Below are positions 1 through 7,502 of a DNA stretch of 16,829 nt, piece after piece. How positions within the stretch are numbered: the stretch's first letter is position 1; every line of letters starts with the position of its first letter. Source of the stretch: Oscillospiraceae bacterium (GTDB lineage: Bacteria; Bacillota; Clostridia; Oscillospirales; Acutalibacteraceae); the NCBI GenBank assembly GCA_029013165.1, contig JAQXMV010000197.1:1-16829 (forward strand), read 5' to 3'. The translations under genes were made by a program, and so were the position numbers. The notes under the pieces are model-generated. The model saw nothing but the letters and a program-made list of their open reading frames with translations, made no database searches and was not told the DNA's origin.

Positions 1-174
1 CAGCACATAGAGAACCACCGTCAGCCATTTTCCGCCGGTATAAAAGCCCGTTGACGGGTCAATATAAAGACCCATCTGTATCGTCCGGACAACGCAGCTC
101 ACCAGCGCCACGGCAAAAAACACCGTCATCAGCGGTCTGAGGCTGATTTTTTCATTGCTTTCCTTGATTTTCAT
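1..174 (-). CDS. Hypothetical membrane protein, N-terminal 58 residues (cut by window edge)
   Basis: An open frame starts at ATG 174 and runs off the window start without a stop. The visible protein begins MKIKESNEKISLRPLM, then has a hydrophobic stretch (about residues 13-28, TVFFAVALVSCVV), a short loop reading LYIDPSTGFYTGGKW, and the start of a second hydrophobic stretch (LTVVLYVL). This suggests a polytopic membrane protein. The start is supported by a purine-rich ribosome-binding site (AGGGAGAG) that lies inside the last codons of the upstream citrate synthase gene. Only 5 bp separate that gene's stop from this ATG, so the two are almost certainly co-transcribed and probably translationally coupled. 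I do not recognise the family. The IDP(S/E)TGFYT-like loop resembles uncharacterised clostridial membrane proteins, but this is from memory. Confidence 0.7.
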   Translation of the reverse strand, partial: MKIKESNEKISLRPLMTVFFAVALVSCVVRTIQMGLYIDPSTGFYTGGKWLTVVLYVL

Positions 175-179
175 TCTGC

Positions 180-1610
180 TCACTCTCCCTCGCTGTAAAC
201 TCTCTGATCGGACGGAACATAGCTTTCCATGCTCCGATAGTTTTCGATTCTGTCGGCCATATTGACATATTTTTTCGGCAGTGCAATATTCTTGTAAGCC
301 GGTCTGATGATCTTCTTGCCGGAAATCAGCTCCTCGAGACGGTGCGCCGACCAACCGGCCATTCTCGCAGAAGCAAAGATCGGCGTATAAAGATCCTCGG
401 GAATTTTCAGCATTTTATAGATAAAGCCCGAATACAGATCCACATTGGCGCACATGATCTTATTCTTTCCCTTGACCTTTCTGAAAGCCTCGGGTGTGAG
501 CTTTTCAACGGAGCTGATGAACTCAAACTCCTTTTCATAGCCGTATTTATAGGCAAATTCCTTTGCCTTTCTCTTGAGAATGACGGCTCTGGGATCAGAA
601 AGCGTATAAACGGCATGACCCATACCGTAGACCAGACCCGTGCCGTCTCCGGCCTCTTTTCGGATGATCTTTTCCAGATAGGCTTCGATCTGATCCTCGT
701 CGGTGATATCCACATGTTCCCGGATATCGTCGAGCATATGGCTGACGCGGATATTGGCGCCGCCGTGGCGTATGCCCTTGAGAGAACCGATGGCACCGGC
801 AAAGGCCGAATAGGAGTCCGTGCCGCTGGAGGTCAGAACGCGCGTGGTGAAGGTGGAGTTATTACCGCCGCCATGCTCCGCATGAAGAATGAGACAAATG
901 TCCAGGAGCTTGGCTTCCTCATCGGTATACTTTCTGTCAGCCCGAATGGAGCGTAAAATGGTTTCGGCCGTGCTCAGCTCTTTCTTTTCCGGATGAAAAT
1001 ACATACTTTTTCCGTAATATTTCATACGCTTGACCTGATAGGCGTAGCACATCATAACCGGCAGCTGCGCCAGAATCTGAATCGACTGACGAAGAACATT
1101 TTCAATGGAAATGTCGTCGGGGTTTTCATCAAAGGAATAGGAAATCAGAACGCATCTTGCCAGCTTATTCATGATATCGATGGATGCATTTTTCATCAGC
1201 ACATCTTCGATGTAGGTTTTCGGCAGCTCTCGGCAGGTGCCCAGCGTCTCGGCAAAAAGCTCGACCTGCTCCTTGGTGGGCAGGGAGCCGAAAATGAGAA
1301 GATAGGCCACCTCCTCGAAACCGAAACGGTTTTCTCTCTCACAGGCCTCCACGATATCATTGATATTCACACCGCGGTATTTCAGCACGCCGGGCTTGGG
1401 GACTCTTTCACCGTCCTCCATATAGTAGCCCTCAACGGAGCAAATATTGGTCAGACCCGCCATAACACCGGAGCCGTCGGGATTTCTCAAACCTCGCTTG
1501 ACGCCGTATTTCCAGAACTGATCCAGATCAATATGGCTTTTCCGTTCGATCTTTTCGATCATCTTTTTCAGTAGTTCCGGTGGAATGGGATTTATTTTAT
1601 CATCATACAT
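180..1610 (-). CDS. gltA: Citrate synthase (citrate/2-methylcitrate synthase family)
   Basis: Condenses acetyl-CoA and oxaloacetate to citrate in the cytoplasm. In an anaerobe it most likely feeds an oxidative branch towards 2-oxoglutarate and glutamate. The 476-residue protein carries the family's catalytic set: the HAEHGGGNNSTF motif (catalytic His near 246), GMGHAVY (His 332) and NVDLYSG (Asp 391). KGIRHGGAN near 279-286 is a further conserved segment. It is of the hexameric/Firmicutes Si type, not the Re-citrate synthase that resembles isopropylmalate synthase. The start is set at ATG 1610 because GGAGG lies 8 nt upstream. A TTG at 1625 is in frame, but using it would put the Shine-Dalgarno inside the coding sequence. 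A near-consensus promoter lies at 1659-1687. A membrane-protein gene follows after 5 bp. 2-Methylcitrate synthase activity is possible, but no prp genes are visible. Confidence 0.95.
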   Translation of the reverse strand: MYDDKINPIPPELLKKMIEKIERKSHIDLDQFWKYGVKRGLRNPDGSGVMAGLTNICSVEGYYMEDGERVPKPGVLKYRGVNINDIVEACERENRFGFEEVAYLLIFGSLPTKEQVELFAETLGTCRELPKTYIEDVLMKNASIDIMNKLARCVLISYSFDENPDDISIENVLRQSIQILAQLPVMMCYAYQVKRMKYYGKSMYFHPEKKELSTAETILRSIRADRKYTDEEAKLLDICLILHAEHGGGNNSTFTTRVLTSSGTDSYSAFAGAIGSLKGIRHGGANIRVSHMLDDIREHVDITDEDQIEAYLEKIIRKEAGDGTGLVYGMGHAVYTLSDPRAVILKRKAKEFAYKYGYEKEFEFISSVEKLTPEAFRKVKGKNKIMCANVDLYSGFIYKMLKIPEDLYTPIFASARMAGWSAHRLEELISGKKIIRPAYKNIALPKKYVNMADRIENYRSMESYVPSDQRVYSEGE

Positions 1611-1658
1611 CGTGTTATCCTCCAAAAAATTAGATATAGCATCTCATTCTATCTTTTT

Positions 1659-1687
1659 ATTTTATCTCATACTTATTACAAAGTCAA
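1659..1687 (-). promoter_or_regulatory. Sigma-A promoter of the citrate synthase operon
   Basis: Read on the minus strand there is TTGACT (1687-1682), a 17-bp spacer and TAAAAT (1664-1659). This is a near-consensus vegetative promoter about 50 bp upstream of ATG 1610. It lies in the 116-bp gap between the divergent citrate synthase and spoIID genes. Confidence 0.8.
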
Positions 1688-1726
1688 TAAAATAAACCTA
1701 AAAGATTCTTACGGAGACGCTGTGTT

Positions 1727-2692
1727 ATGAAAATATATCTGATTTTGACCGCTATACTGGCCGTTTTTCTCTTGCTTTTTCCCCTCGCCTGTGTCACTGT
1801 GAAAAACAGCATGACCATTCCCACTGTCCAAATTACCTCTATGCAAAAGGAAGAAGAAACAGACGCCGCAGATACCTCCCAAAGAGAAGAAAGCGTTGCC
1901 GTGCTCCTGACTTCTTCCCATGAGGTTATCCATCTGGAGGTGTTCGACTATCTCGTCGGTGCCGTTGCCGGCGAAATGCCGGCCAGCTTCCACCCTCAGG
2001 CGCTGCGCGCCCAGGCGGTCGCCTGCTATACCTATCTGCGCTGGATTCAGTGCAACGGCGACAACAACGAATACGACATCACCGATGATCCGACGCAAAA
2101 CCAGAGTTACCTTTCCCGCCGTGAACTGCAGGAAAAATGGGGCGAAAAATACAGCCTCTATATCCAAAAGATCGAAGAAGCTGTCAATGAGGTCGACGGG
2201 AAATATCTCAGCTATGAAAACGAACCCGTGCTGGCACTTTTTCACGGTCTTTCCGGAGGCATGACCGAGAGTGCGAAAAATGCCTGGGGACGCGACATTC
2301 CCTATCTGCAGAGTGTCGCCGCACCGGGAGATGCCCTTTCGCCGGATGTGGATTCCGAGGTCTCTTTCACCGCAGAGGAAATCAAAAAGCTCCTTGCACC
2401 CGGTGAGGGCAAGGAGCCGATCGGCAAGACGGAAAGCACGGATACCGGCTTCGTCACCATATTTGAGTTTTACGGCAAAAGCTACACCGGAAGAGAGGTG
2501 GCTTCAGCACTGAAGCTGAAAAGTCCTTTCTTCACGGCCGAATATCAGGAGGGGCGTTTTCTTTTCCGCGTCCGCGGAAAAGGTCACGGTCTCGGCATGA
2601 GCCAATACAGCGCCGATTATATGGCCCGTCAGGGCAGCAGCTACCGGGAAATCCTGTCCCATTTTTATCCCGGCACGGAACTGACAAAATAA
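1727..2692 (+). CDS. spoIID: SpoIID-family sporulation peptidoglycan lytic transglycosylase
   Basis: SpoIID cleaves septal peptidoglycan glycan strands during engulfment in the mother cell, working with SpoIIM and SpoIIP in Bacillus. The 321-residue protein has an N-terminal membrane anchor (residues 4-24), a short acidic linker (about 40-57) and a SpoIID/LytB domain. Visible signatures are GEMPASF with Glu 83, equivalent to the essential catalytic Glu of B. subtilis SpoIID, then QALRAQAVACYTYL, and GKGHGLGMSQYSADYMA near the C-terminus. Length matches the family (about 320-340). GGAG lies 10 nt before ATG 1727. I see no convincing sigma-A promoter. CATACTTAT at 1668-1676 faintly resembles a sigma-E -10 box but has no clear -35. 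The stop is 3 bp from the stop of the convergent ABC ATPase gene, with no terminator between them. None of spoIIM, spoIIP or murA is in the window, so the exact SpoIID orthologue could instead be a related LytB-like paralogue. Confidence 0.88.
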   Translation: MKIYLILTAILAVFLLLFPLACVTVKNSMTIPTVQITSMQKEEETDAADTSQREESVAVLLTSSHEVIHLEVFDYLVGAVAGEMPASFHPQALRAQAVACYTYLRWIQCNGDNNEYDITDDPTQNQSYLSRRELQEKWGEKYSLYIQKIEEAVNEVDGKYLSYENEPVLALFHGLSGGMTESAKNAWGRDIPYLQSVAAPGDALSPDVDSEVSFTAEEIKKLLAPGEGKEPIGKTESTDTGFVTIFEFYGKSYTGREVASALKLKSPFFTAEYQEGRFLFRVRGKGHGLGMSQYSADYMARQGSSYREILSHFYPGTELTK

Positions 2693-2695
2693 AGA

Positions 2696-3259
2696 TTATT
2701 GATCGAGGAAGAGGATCTTTGTGGCCAGGGCGTCGATTTCGGTTTTGTCATGACTGGTGAAGATCACCCCTTTGTCGGCATAATCTTTTTTGATCATCTC
2801 CATAATCCCGAATTTCAGCTCATCGTCCAAGCCCTTGAAGCCCTCATCGAGAAGAAGAAGATCACCGCCGAAAGCAAAGGCGCGGCAAAGAGCCACTCTT
2901 CTTTTCATGCCGCCGCTGAGCTCAGCCGGATATTTATCCGCGGCATTTTCCAGCCCCATGGAGCCGAGCAGTGCACGGGCCTTTTCTTTGCCGCCGACAG
3001 CGGCCACATTTTCGAGGGCGGTATACCAGGGCAGCAAAACATCCTCCTGAAAAACGGCAGCGATGCGAAGCCCCTTTTCTTTCTCGATTTTGCCCTCATC
3101 GGGCTTCTCCAGTCCGAGTATCAATCGCAAAAGGGTGGTCTTTCCCCGACCCGAGGGGCCGCTGATGCAGAGCCGTTCACCTCTTTGCACCGTGAAAGAA
3201 ACCCGGTCGAGTATTTTCTCTTCCCCGTAAGCAAAGCGCAGTTCACTGACTTTCAGCAC
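2696..3259 (-). CDS. ABC transporter ATP-binding protein (NitT/TauT/SsuB type, compact)
   Basis: Powers import through the adjacent permease. All nucleotide-binding motifs are present in 187 residues: Walker A GPSGRGKTT (34-42), Q-loop FQED (Gln 71), signature LSGGM (114-118), Walker B LLLLDE (134-139), D-loop GLD and switch His 170 in TSHD. Walker B is followed by GF rather than the usual PF. The protein is about 60 residues shorter than SsuB or TauB because it ends right after the core fold. The start is placed at GTG 3259, where GGGGAG lies 7 nt upstream and the ABC fold begins at once. An in-frame ATG at 3316 would add 19 residues encoded wholly inside the permease gene. The gene overlaps the end of the permease by 17 nt, which implies translational coupling. 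Confidence 0.9.
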   Translation of the reverse strand: MLKVSELRFAYGEEKILDRVSFTVQRGERLCISGPSGRGKTTLLRLILGLEKPDEGKIEKEKGLRIAAVFQEDVLLPWYTALENVAAVGGKEKARALLGSMGLENAADKYPAELSGGMKRRVALCRAFAFGGDLLLLDEGFKGLDDELKFGIMEMIKKDYADKGVIFTSHDKTEIDALATKILFLDQ

Positions 3260-4049
3260 GGATCTTCTCCCCTTTCCTGCGTACTCTGCCCAAAAGAAAC
3301 ACCACAATCTTTTCAAAAATCACACTGAGCAGAATCACCACCGCCGTCCACGCAAAAAGGTCGGCGGTTTCTATGTTCATTTTGGCGCGGTAAAGATGAT
3401 AGCCGATGGAATTTTCCGGCCGGCTGATAACTTCGGCGGCAATACCGGCTTTCCAGGCAAAGCCCAGAGCCGAGGTAGCCGCGGAAATGAAATAGGGCAT
3501 GACGGTATTGAGATAGATCATTCTCAGCTTTTTGCCCCGGGAAAAGCCGTAGACCTTAGCCATTTCCAGCAGGTTTTTGTCGGTGCTTCGGATGCCCTGA
3601 CTGACATTGGACCAGATCACCGGCACCACCATCAGCAGAGCGATAAAAACCGCAATAAAATCCTTTTTGATCCACACGAGGGCAAGGAGAATAAAAGAGG
3701 CAACGGGCGTTGCCTTAATCAGGCTGAGAATGGGCTTAAACAGCTCGTCGAGCAGAGGCACCGCCGTTGTGGCCACAGCCAGCAGTACCGCCAGAACGAC
3801 GCCCAACAGATAGCCCTCGCTGATGCGAAGCAGAGACAGGAAAGCGTCGTGCCAGAAATCTGCGGTCAGCACCAGTTCACTCAGACGCCGGAGCACCTGC
3901 CACGGCGACACGAGCAGGATTTCGCCGTATTTTTCATTTACCGCCATGAACGCGCCTTGCCATACTCCTATCCAAAACAGGAGTACGGCAAGTCTGAGCA
4001 GTGTTTTTTTGATTTTTTTCTTCTTATGCTCCATAGTAGAGTTCGTCAC
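3243..4049 (-). CDS. ABC transporter permease (NitT/TauT/SsuC family)
   Basis: Inner-membrane channel subunit of the importer. About six hydrophobic segments are visible in 268 residues (roughly 19-37, 80-99, 113-127, 131-149, 186-206, 231-254). The cytoplasmic coupling loop is clear at 160-186: EMAKVYGFSRGKKLRMIYL, the EAA-like motif of BPD-type importers. Two starts are possible. GTG 4049 has GGAG 9 nt upstream and overlaps the lipoprotein gene by 26 nt. ATG 4034 overlaps by 11 nt but lacks a well-placed Shine-Dalgarno. I use GTG 4049 with moderate confidence, and the choice affects only five residues. The gene sits between the binding protein and the ATPase in the usual order. Related families carry nitrate, taurine, sulfonates or thiamine precursors, and the sequence alone does not settle the substrate. 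Confidence 0.9.
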   Translation of the reverse strand: MTNSTMEHKKKKIKKTLLRLAVLLFWIGVWQGAFMAVNEKYGEILLVSPWQVLRRLSELVLTADFWHDAFLSLLRISEGYLLGVVLAVLLAVATTAVPLLDELFKPILSLIKATPVASFILLALVWIKKDFIAVFIALLMVVPVIWSNVSQGIRSTDKNLLEMAKVYGFSRGKKLRMIYLNTVMPYFISAATSALGFAWKAGIAAEVISRPENSIGYHLYRAKMNIETADLFAWTAVVILLSVIFEKIVVFLLGRVRRKGEKIRAESQ

Positions 4050-5022
4050 CGGGGACGGCTCCGCCGATAGAGGTCGGGTCAGCGCTGAAATAGACCTCGA
4101 AATTCGCCGTGGCGATATTCTTCATTTCCCCGCCGGTAATAAAAACGATGTTACAGCCGGGAAGTGCCTTGGCGGCAACAGCTTCGCTCTCGAGAATGCC
4201 TGCGGCCACGATCTTTTTCGCCGCGGCTTCCGCGTCGGCATTGACATTTTCCACGCTCTTTTTGTATTCTTCCATATAGGCGGCCAGGGCATCGGGATTC
4301 TTCTCAATGAAATCCTTTCTGGCGATGACGCAGCCCATGGAGAGCTTGGTTTCCGGACTGATCTTTGACCACTCGTCCGTCAGGGAAAGCGTTACCTTGA
4401 GCTGATCGTTCTTGGCTGTCGCGGCTGTGACGAAGGGCTGGGGAAGCACACCGTATTCCACCTCTCCGGCAGCCATCTTGGCCACCAGCTCACTGTGCTC
4501 GGAAAGATATTCAATCTGAACATCTTCGCCGGGGGTCAGGCCGTTTTCGGTGAGAATATAGTTGAGAATATATTCGACAGTCGTACCCTGTCCCGTGGCA
4601 TAGAGGGTCTTGCCTTTCAGCTCGGAAATCGAGGCAAGGTCGGCTCCGCCGGTGACAATATACAGAACACCCAATGTATTGAGGGCGATCATCTGCACAC
4701 CGCCGTTGGTCTTTTTGTAAAGATTGGCAGCAAGGTTCAGCGGACAGGCGGCGATATCGACGGCGCCGGTGGAGATCAGTGCCACGATCTCTGTGGGATC
4801 ACCCGTCAGGGTGAAATTGTACTTTTCATCGTCCATCAGTTCGACCATGCCCATGCCCGTCGGGCCTTTGATGGCGGCGACATTGATTTTGACATCCGTG
4901 GCCGCCGGTGCGGTGGTGTCAAGGGCGGAGGTGGTTTCGCCGCCGTCCTTCGTGCAGGCGGCAAAGGCGAAGAGCATCACAGCGCAAAGCAGTAATGCCA
5001 GAATTTTTTTTGCGTTTTTCAT
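4024..5022 (-). CDS. ABC transporter substrate-binding lipoprotein (NMT1/THI5-SsuA-like)
   Basis: Captures substrate outside the membrane for the permease and ATPase encoded just downstream. The 332-residue precursor has a lysine-rich N-terminus, a hydrophobic signal and an AFAAC lipobox with Cys 23 as the likely lipidated residue. A Thr/Ala/Asp-rich linker (about 28-43) follows, then a periplasmic-binding fold of the NMT1 type. Notable segments are IKGPTGMGMVELMDD (about 53-67), ISTGAVDIAACPLNLAANLY, LKGKTLYATGQGTTVEYIL and VEYGVLPQPFVTAA, the last resembling the domain-2 'EP' motif of SsuA/NrtA proteins. AGGAAG lies 8 nt before ATG 5022. The gene begins 78 bp after the stop of the Crp/Fnr regulator on the same strand. 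Substrate unknown; nitrate, sulfonate and pyrimidine-type ligands are all family possibilities. Confidence 0.9.
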   Translation of the reverse strand: MKNAKKILALLLCAVMLFAFAACTKDGGETTSALDTTAPAATDVKINVAAIKGPTGMGMVELMDDEKYNFTLTGDPTEIVALISTGAVDIAACPLNLAANLYKKTNGGVQMIALNTLGVLYIVTGGADLASISELKGKTLYATGQGTTVEYILNYILTENGLTPGEDVQIEYLSEHSELVAKMAAGEVEYGVLPQPFVTAATAKNDQLKVTLSLTDEWSKISPETKLSMGCVIARKDFIEKNPDALAAYMEEYKKSVENVNADAEAAAKKIVAAGILESEAVAAKALPGCNIVFITGGEMKNIATANFEVYFSADPTSIGGAVPGDELYYGA

Positions 5023-5100
5023 TGCGTTTCTTCCTTTCAGGAGTTTTAGAATAAGTTTTGACAGAAAAACGAAGTGTTATCATCTTCCTGTCTTATATTG

Positions 5101-5775
5101 TCAGCGACGCGAAAGACCTTTCAGTCTTTCGGCGCTAAGCAACCGTATGGTTTTGCCCCGCTTTTCAATGCAGCCCTTTTCCGTCAGGCCGTCAAGGGCA
5201 CGGTAAAGAGAGGCTCTGCCGATATCCAGACAGTCGGCGAGGCTCGTCATACTCACGGTGAAGGTGTCCGTCTCATTTTCCGTGAAAAATTTCAGCAAAT
5301 AGGAGGCGAGACGGCTCTCGGCACTGCCGCCGGTAAAGGCTTCGATCCGTTTATTGAGAAAATACAGACGATCGCTGAGATAGCGGATATAGGCCACCGA
5401 AAAGCCCGGATCTTTTTCCATGAGACGACAAAAGCTGTCCCGTGCAATAAAAAGCACCTTGCACTCATTCAGGGCCGTGATGTTATTGACATAGTAGTCT
5501 TTTTCCGCAAAGAGGGAGGCAAGGCCGAAAATATCTCCAGAGGAAAGTGTGCTGATGACCGCCGGACTCCCGGGCTTTTCCACCCTGGCACTGCCGCTGA
5601 GGATAACACCGGCGCAGAGAGGAAAGGACTCGACGGAATATATTTTTTCGCCTTTTTTATATTGCTTGATCTCATATCCGTCCTGCTGTAAGACACAGCG
5701 CAGAACCTCCTGATCTGCACTGCCGAGAACGGCAACACCGGAGAGCCGGCTGATCAGCTTTTCAGACACAACCAT
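5101..5775 (-). CDS. Crp/Fnr-family transcriptional regulator
   Basis: A 224-residue one-component regulator. Residues about 15-115 form a cNMP-binding-like beta barrel (YKKGEKIYS, GVILSGSARV, SGDIFGLASLF). The segment that contacts the cyclic-nucleotide phosphate in CRP lacks its Arg: here it reads GDIFGLASLFAEKDYYV. cAMP binding is therefore unlikely. Residues about 175-210 form a winged helix-turn-helix (SLADCLDIGRASLYRALDGL, then EKGCIEKRGKTI). Six cysteines are scattered, with no N-terminal FNR-type Fe-S cluster. GAGGG lies 6 nt before ATG 5775, and a consensus promoter lies at 5816-5844. No terminator separates it from the ABC genes 78 bp downstream, so I infer that it is co-transcribed with them and may regulate them. 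The effector is unknown. Confidence 0.9.
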   Translation of the reverse strand: MVVSEKLISRLSGVAVLGSADQEVLRCVLQQDGYEIKQYKKGEKIYSVESFPLCAGVILSGSARVEKPGSPAVISTLSSGDIFGLASLFAEKDYYVNNITALNECKVLFIARDSFCRLMEKDPGFSVAYIRYLSDRLYFLNKRIEAFTGGSAESRLASYLLKFFTENETDTFTVSMTSLADCLDIGRASLYRALDGLTEKGCIEKRGKTIRLLSAERLKGLSRR

Positions 5776-5815
5776 GATTTTCCCTCAAAACTGTCTCATT
5801 TGATATAGTATTTGT

Positions 5816-5844
5816 ATGTTATCACAGATTTTTGCCCTTGTCAA
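5816..5844 (-). promoter_or_regulatory. Sigma-A promoter of the Crp/Fnr regulator (and probably the ABC operon)
   Basis: On the minus strand: TTGACA (5844-5839), a 17-bp spacer and TAACAT (5821-5816). TG at the extended -10 position strengthens it. The start codon is about 40 bp downstream. It faces away from the comM promoter, and the two -35 boxes are 9 bp apart. Confidence 0.85.
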
Positions 5845-5853
5845 TATTTTTGA

Positions 5854-5882
5854 TTTACAAAAGTCGAAATAAAGTGTATAAT
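5854..5882 (+). promoter_or_regulatory. Sigma-A promoter of the ComM-like gene
   Basis: TTTACA (5854-5859), a 17-bp spacer and a perfect TATAAT (5877-5882) lie 27 bp before ATG 5909. The predicted leader is therefore only about 20 nt. It is divergent from, and adjacent to, the regulator's promoter. Confidence 0.85.
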
Positions 5883-5908
5883 GAAGAAAAAAGGACGGAG
5901 TGAAGAAA

Positions 5909-7447
5909 ATGTACGCAAGAGTCAACAGCATCGGTATGTTCGGCATGAACAGCTTCGGCGTAGGCGTGGAGGCCACCGTGGACGGCGGTCTGCCCCGCTT
6001 CGATGTGGTCGGATTGCCGGACACCGCCGTCAGCGAATCCCGGGAGAGAGTCCGTTCCGCCATGAAAAACAACGGCTTTCAGTACCCGGCCAACCGCATC
6101 ACCGTCAATCTCACCCCTGCCGACACCAAAAAAGAGGGGCCCATCTACGATCTGCCGATTTTCATCGCCCTGCTCATCACCACCGGTCAGCTCGAATGTA
6201 ACATTTCCAAAAGTGCCTTCATCGGCGAACTCTCCCTCAACGGCAAGGTACGCCGCGTCACCGGCGCTCTGCCCATGGTGATCAAGGCAAGAGAGCTTGG
6301 CTGCAAGGAGATCTTTCTCCCGATACACAACGCCAGCGAAAGCTGCGTTGTGCAGGGCATTGATGTTTATCCGGTGAAAGATGTCATGCAGCTCTATCAT
6401 CATCTCACCGGCGGCGAAAAAATCAAAAAGGTCACCTCGGATTATTATAACGAATATGTCCGTCCGAAAGAAACCTATCCGGATTTTTCCGATGTCAAGG
6501 GACAGTATCAGGTGAAACGGGCCCTGGAGATCGCGGCGGCCGGCGGACACAATGTGCTGATGATCGGCCCTCCCGGCTCAGGCAAGAGTATGCTGGCCAA
6601 AAGACTGCCGTCTATTCTGCCGGATATGACCTTTGAAGAGAGCCTGGATGTGACGAAGATCTATTCCATTGCCGGCGAACTTCCGGACAATGTTTCCCTG
6701 ATCAAAACGCGGCCTTTCCGTTCACCCCACCACACCATATCGACGGCCGGTCTTTCCGGAGGCGGCAGAATTCCCCGTCCCGGCGAGCTCAGTCTCTCCC
6801 ATCACGGCGTTTTGTTTCTGGATGAGCTGCCGGAATTTCCGCGGATTTCCATGGAGACCATGAGACAGCCCATTGAGGACGGAAAGATCACCCTTTCCCG
6901 CGTCTCCGGTTCCCTCACCTACCCCTGCGAGGTGATGCTGGTCTGTGCCATGAATCCCTGTCCCTGCGGCTATTACGGTCACCCCACGAAGAAATGCACC
7001 TGCCCCAAGGGCGCGCCGGCGAAATATCTGGCCAAGGTCAGCGGCCCCCTGCTGGACAGGCTTGACATTCACATAGAGGTGCCCCAGGTGGATTTCCGCA
7101 AGCTCTCCGGAGAAGAAAAAGGGGAATCCTCCGCCGAAATCAAAAAGAGAGTGGACGCCGCACGGCGTATCCAGACCCGCCGTTTCAGGGACACCGGCGT
7201 CACCTGCAACGCAAAAATGACGCCGGCCATGACCCGGGAACACTGCCTGCTGGACGAAAAAAGCAAGCAGCTGCTTGAAAAATGCTTTGATTCTCTCGGG
7301 CTTTCTGCCAGAGCCTATGACAAGATCCTGCGCATCGCCCGAACCATCGCCGACCTTGACGGCTGCGAAAACATCGAACTGAACCACATCACCGAAGCGG
7401 TGCAGTACCGGTCTCTGGATCGGAAATTCTGGGGCTCGGAAGCCTGA
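5909..7447 (+). CDS. comM: ComM/YifB-family Mg-chelatase-like AAA+ ATPase
   Basis: A cytoplasmic hexameric AAA+ motor. In naturally transformable bacteria ComM drives branch migration during integration of incoming DNA; YifB/ComM homologues also occur widely elsewhere. The 512-residue protein has the normal architecture. An N-terminal Lon-protease-like ChlI domain comes first (about 1-170, starting with NSIGMFGMNSFGVGVEATV). The AAA+ core follows with Walker A GPPGSGKS (220-227) and Walker B VLFLDE (301-306), and then the Mg_chelatase_C domain (about 400-505). A Cys cluster at 351, 353, 363 and 365 (CPC...CTC) in the ATPase domain is typical of the family. GGAG lies 8 nt before ATG 5909. An in-frame GTG at 5900 overlaps this site and is rejected. 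The sulfatase gene follows after 55 bp with no clear terminator, so read-through is possible. Confidence 0.95.
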   Translation: MYARVNSIGMFGMNSFGVGVEATVDGGLPRFDVVGLPDTAVSESRERVRSAMKNNGFQYPANRITVNLTPADTKKEGPIYDLPIFIALLITTGQLECNISKSAFIGELSLNGKVRRVTGALPMVIKARELGCKEIFLPIHNASESCVVQGIDVYPVKDVMQLYHHLTGGEKIKKVTSDYYNEYVRPKETYPDFSDVKGQYQVKRALEIAAAGGHNVLMIGPPGSGKSMLAKRLPSILPDMTFEESLDVTKIYSIAGELPDNVSLIKTRPFRSPHHTISTAGLSGGGRIPRPGELSLSHHGVLFLDELPEFPRISMETMRQPIEDGKITLSRVSGSLTYPCEVMLVCAMNPCPCGYYGHPTKKCTCPKGAPAKYLAKVSGPLLDRLDIHIEVPQVDFRKLSGEEKGESSAEIKKRVDAARRIQTRRFRDTGVTCNAKMTPAMTREHCLLDEKSKQLLEKCFDSLGLSARAYDKILRIARTIADLDGCENIELNHITEAVQYRSLDRKFWGSEA

Positions 7448-7502
7448 AAGAGCTTTCTGCTATATATGAAATTCCAAAGAACAACAGAAAAGAGGAAAGG
7501 CC

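Noticed and set aside
342..956. Plus-strand open frame of 204 codons within the citrate synthase region
   Set aside because: It is antisense to a clearly conserved enzyme, has no recognisable domain and no Shine-Dalgarno. Similar antisense frames elsewhere in the window, including the long one at 14372-15667, were rejected for the same reason.
1611..1625. TTG start for citrate synthase, 5 codons upstream of ATG 1610
   Set aside because: The GGAGG ribosome-binding site lies inside these codons and is correctly spaced for ATG 1610.
1668..1677. Sigma-E -10 box for spoIID
   Set aside because: CATACTTAT matches only partly and no -35 element lies at proper spacing, so it is not listed as a promoter.
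3260..3316. ATG 3316 start for the ABC ATPase, adding 19 residues
   Set aside because: The extension lies entirely within the permease gene. GTG 3259 has GGGGAG 7 nt upstream and begins the ABC fold directly.
5072..5102. Separate promoter for the ABC genes (CTGACA-like and TAACAC on the minus strand)
   Set aside because: The spacing is 19 bp and both boxes are imperfect. Co-transcription with the regulator explains expression better.
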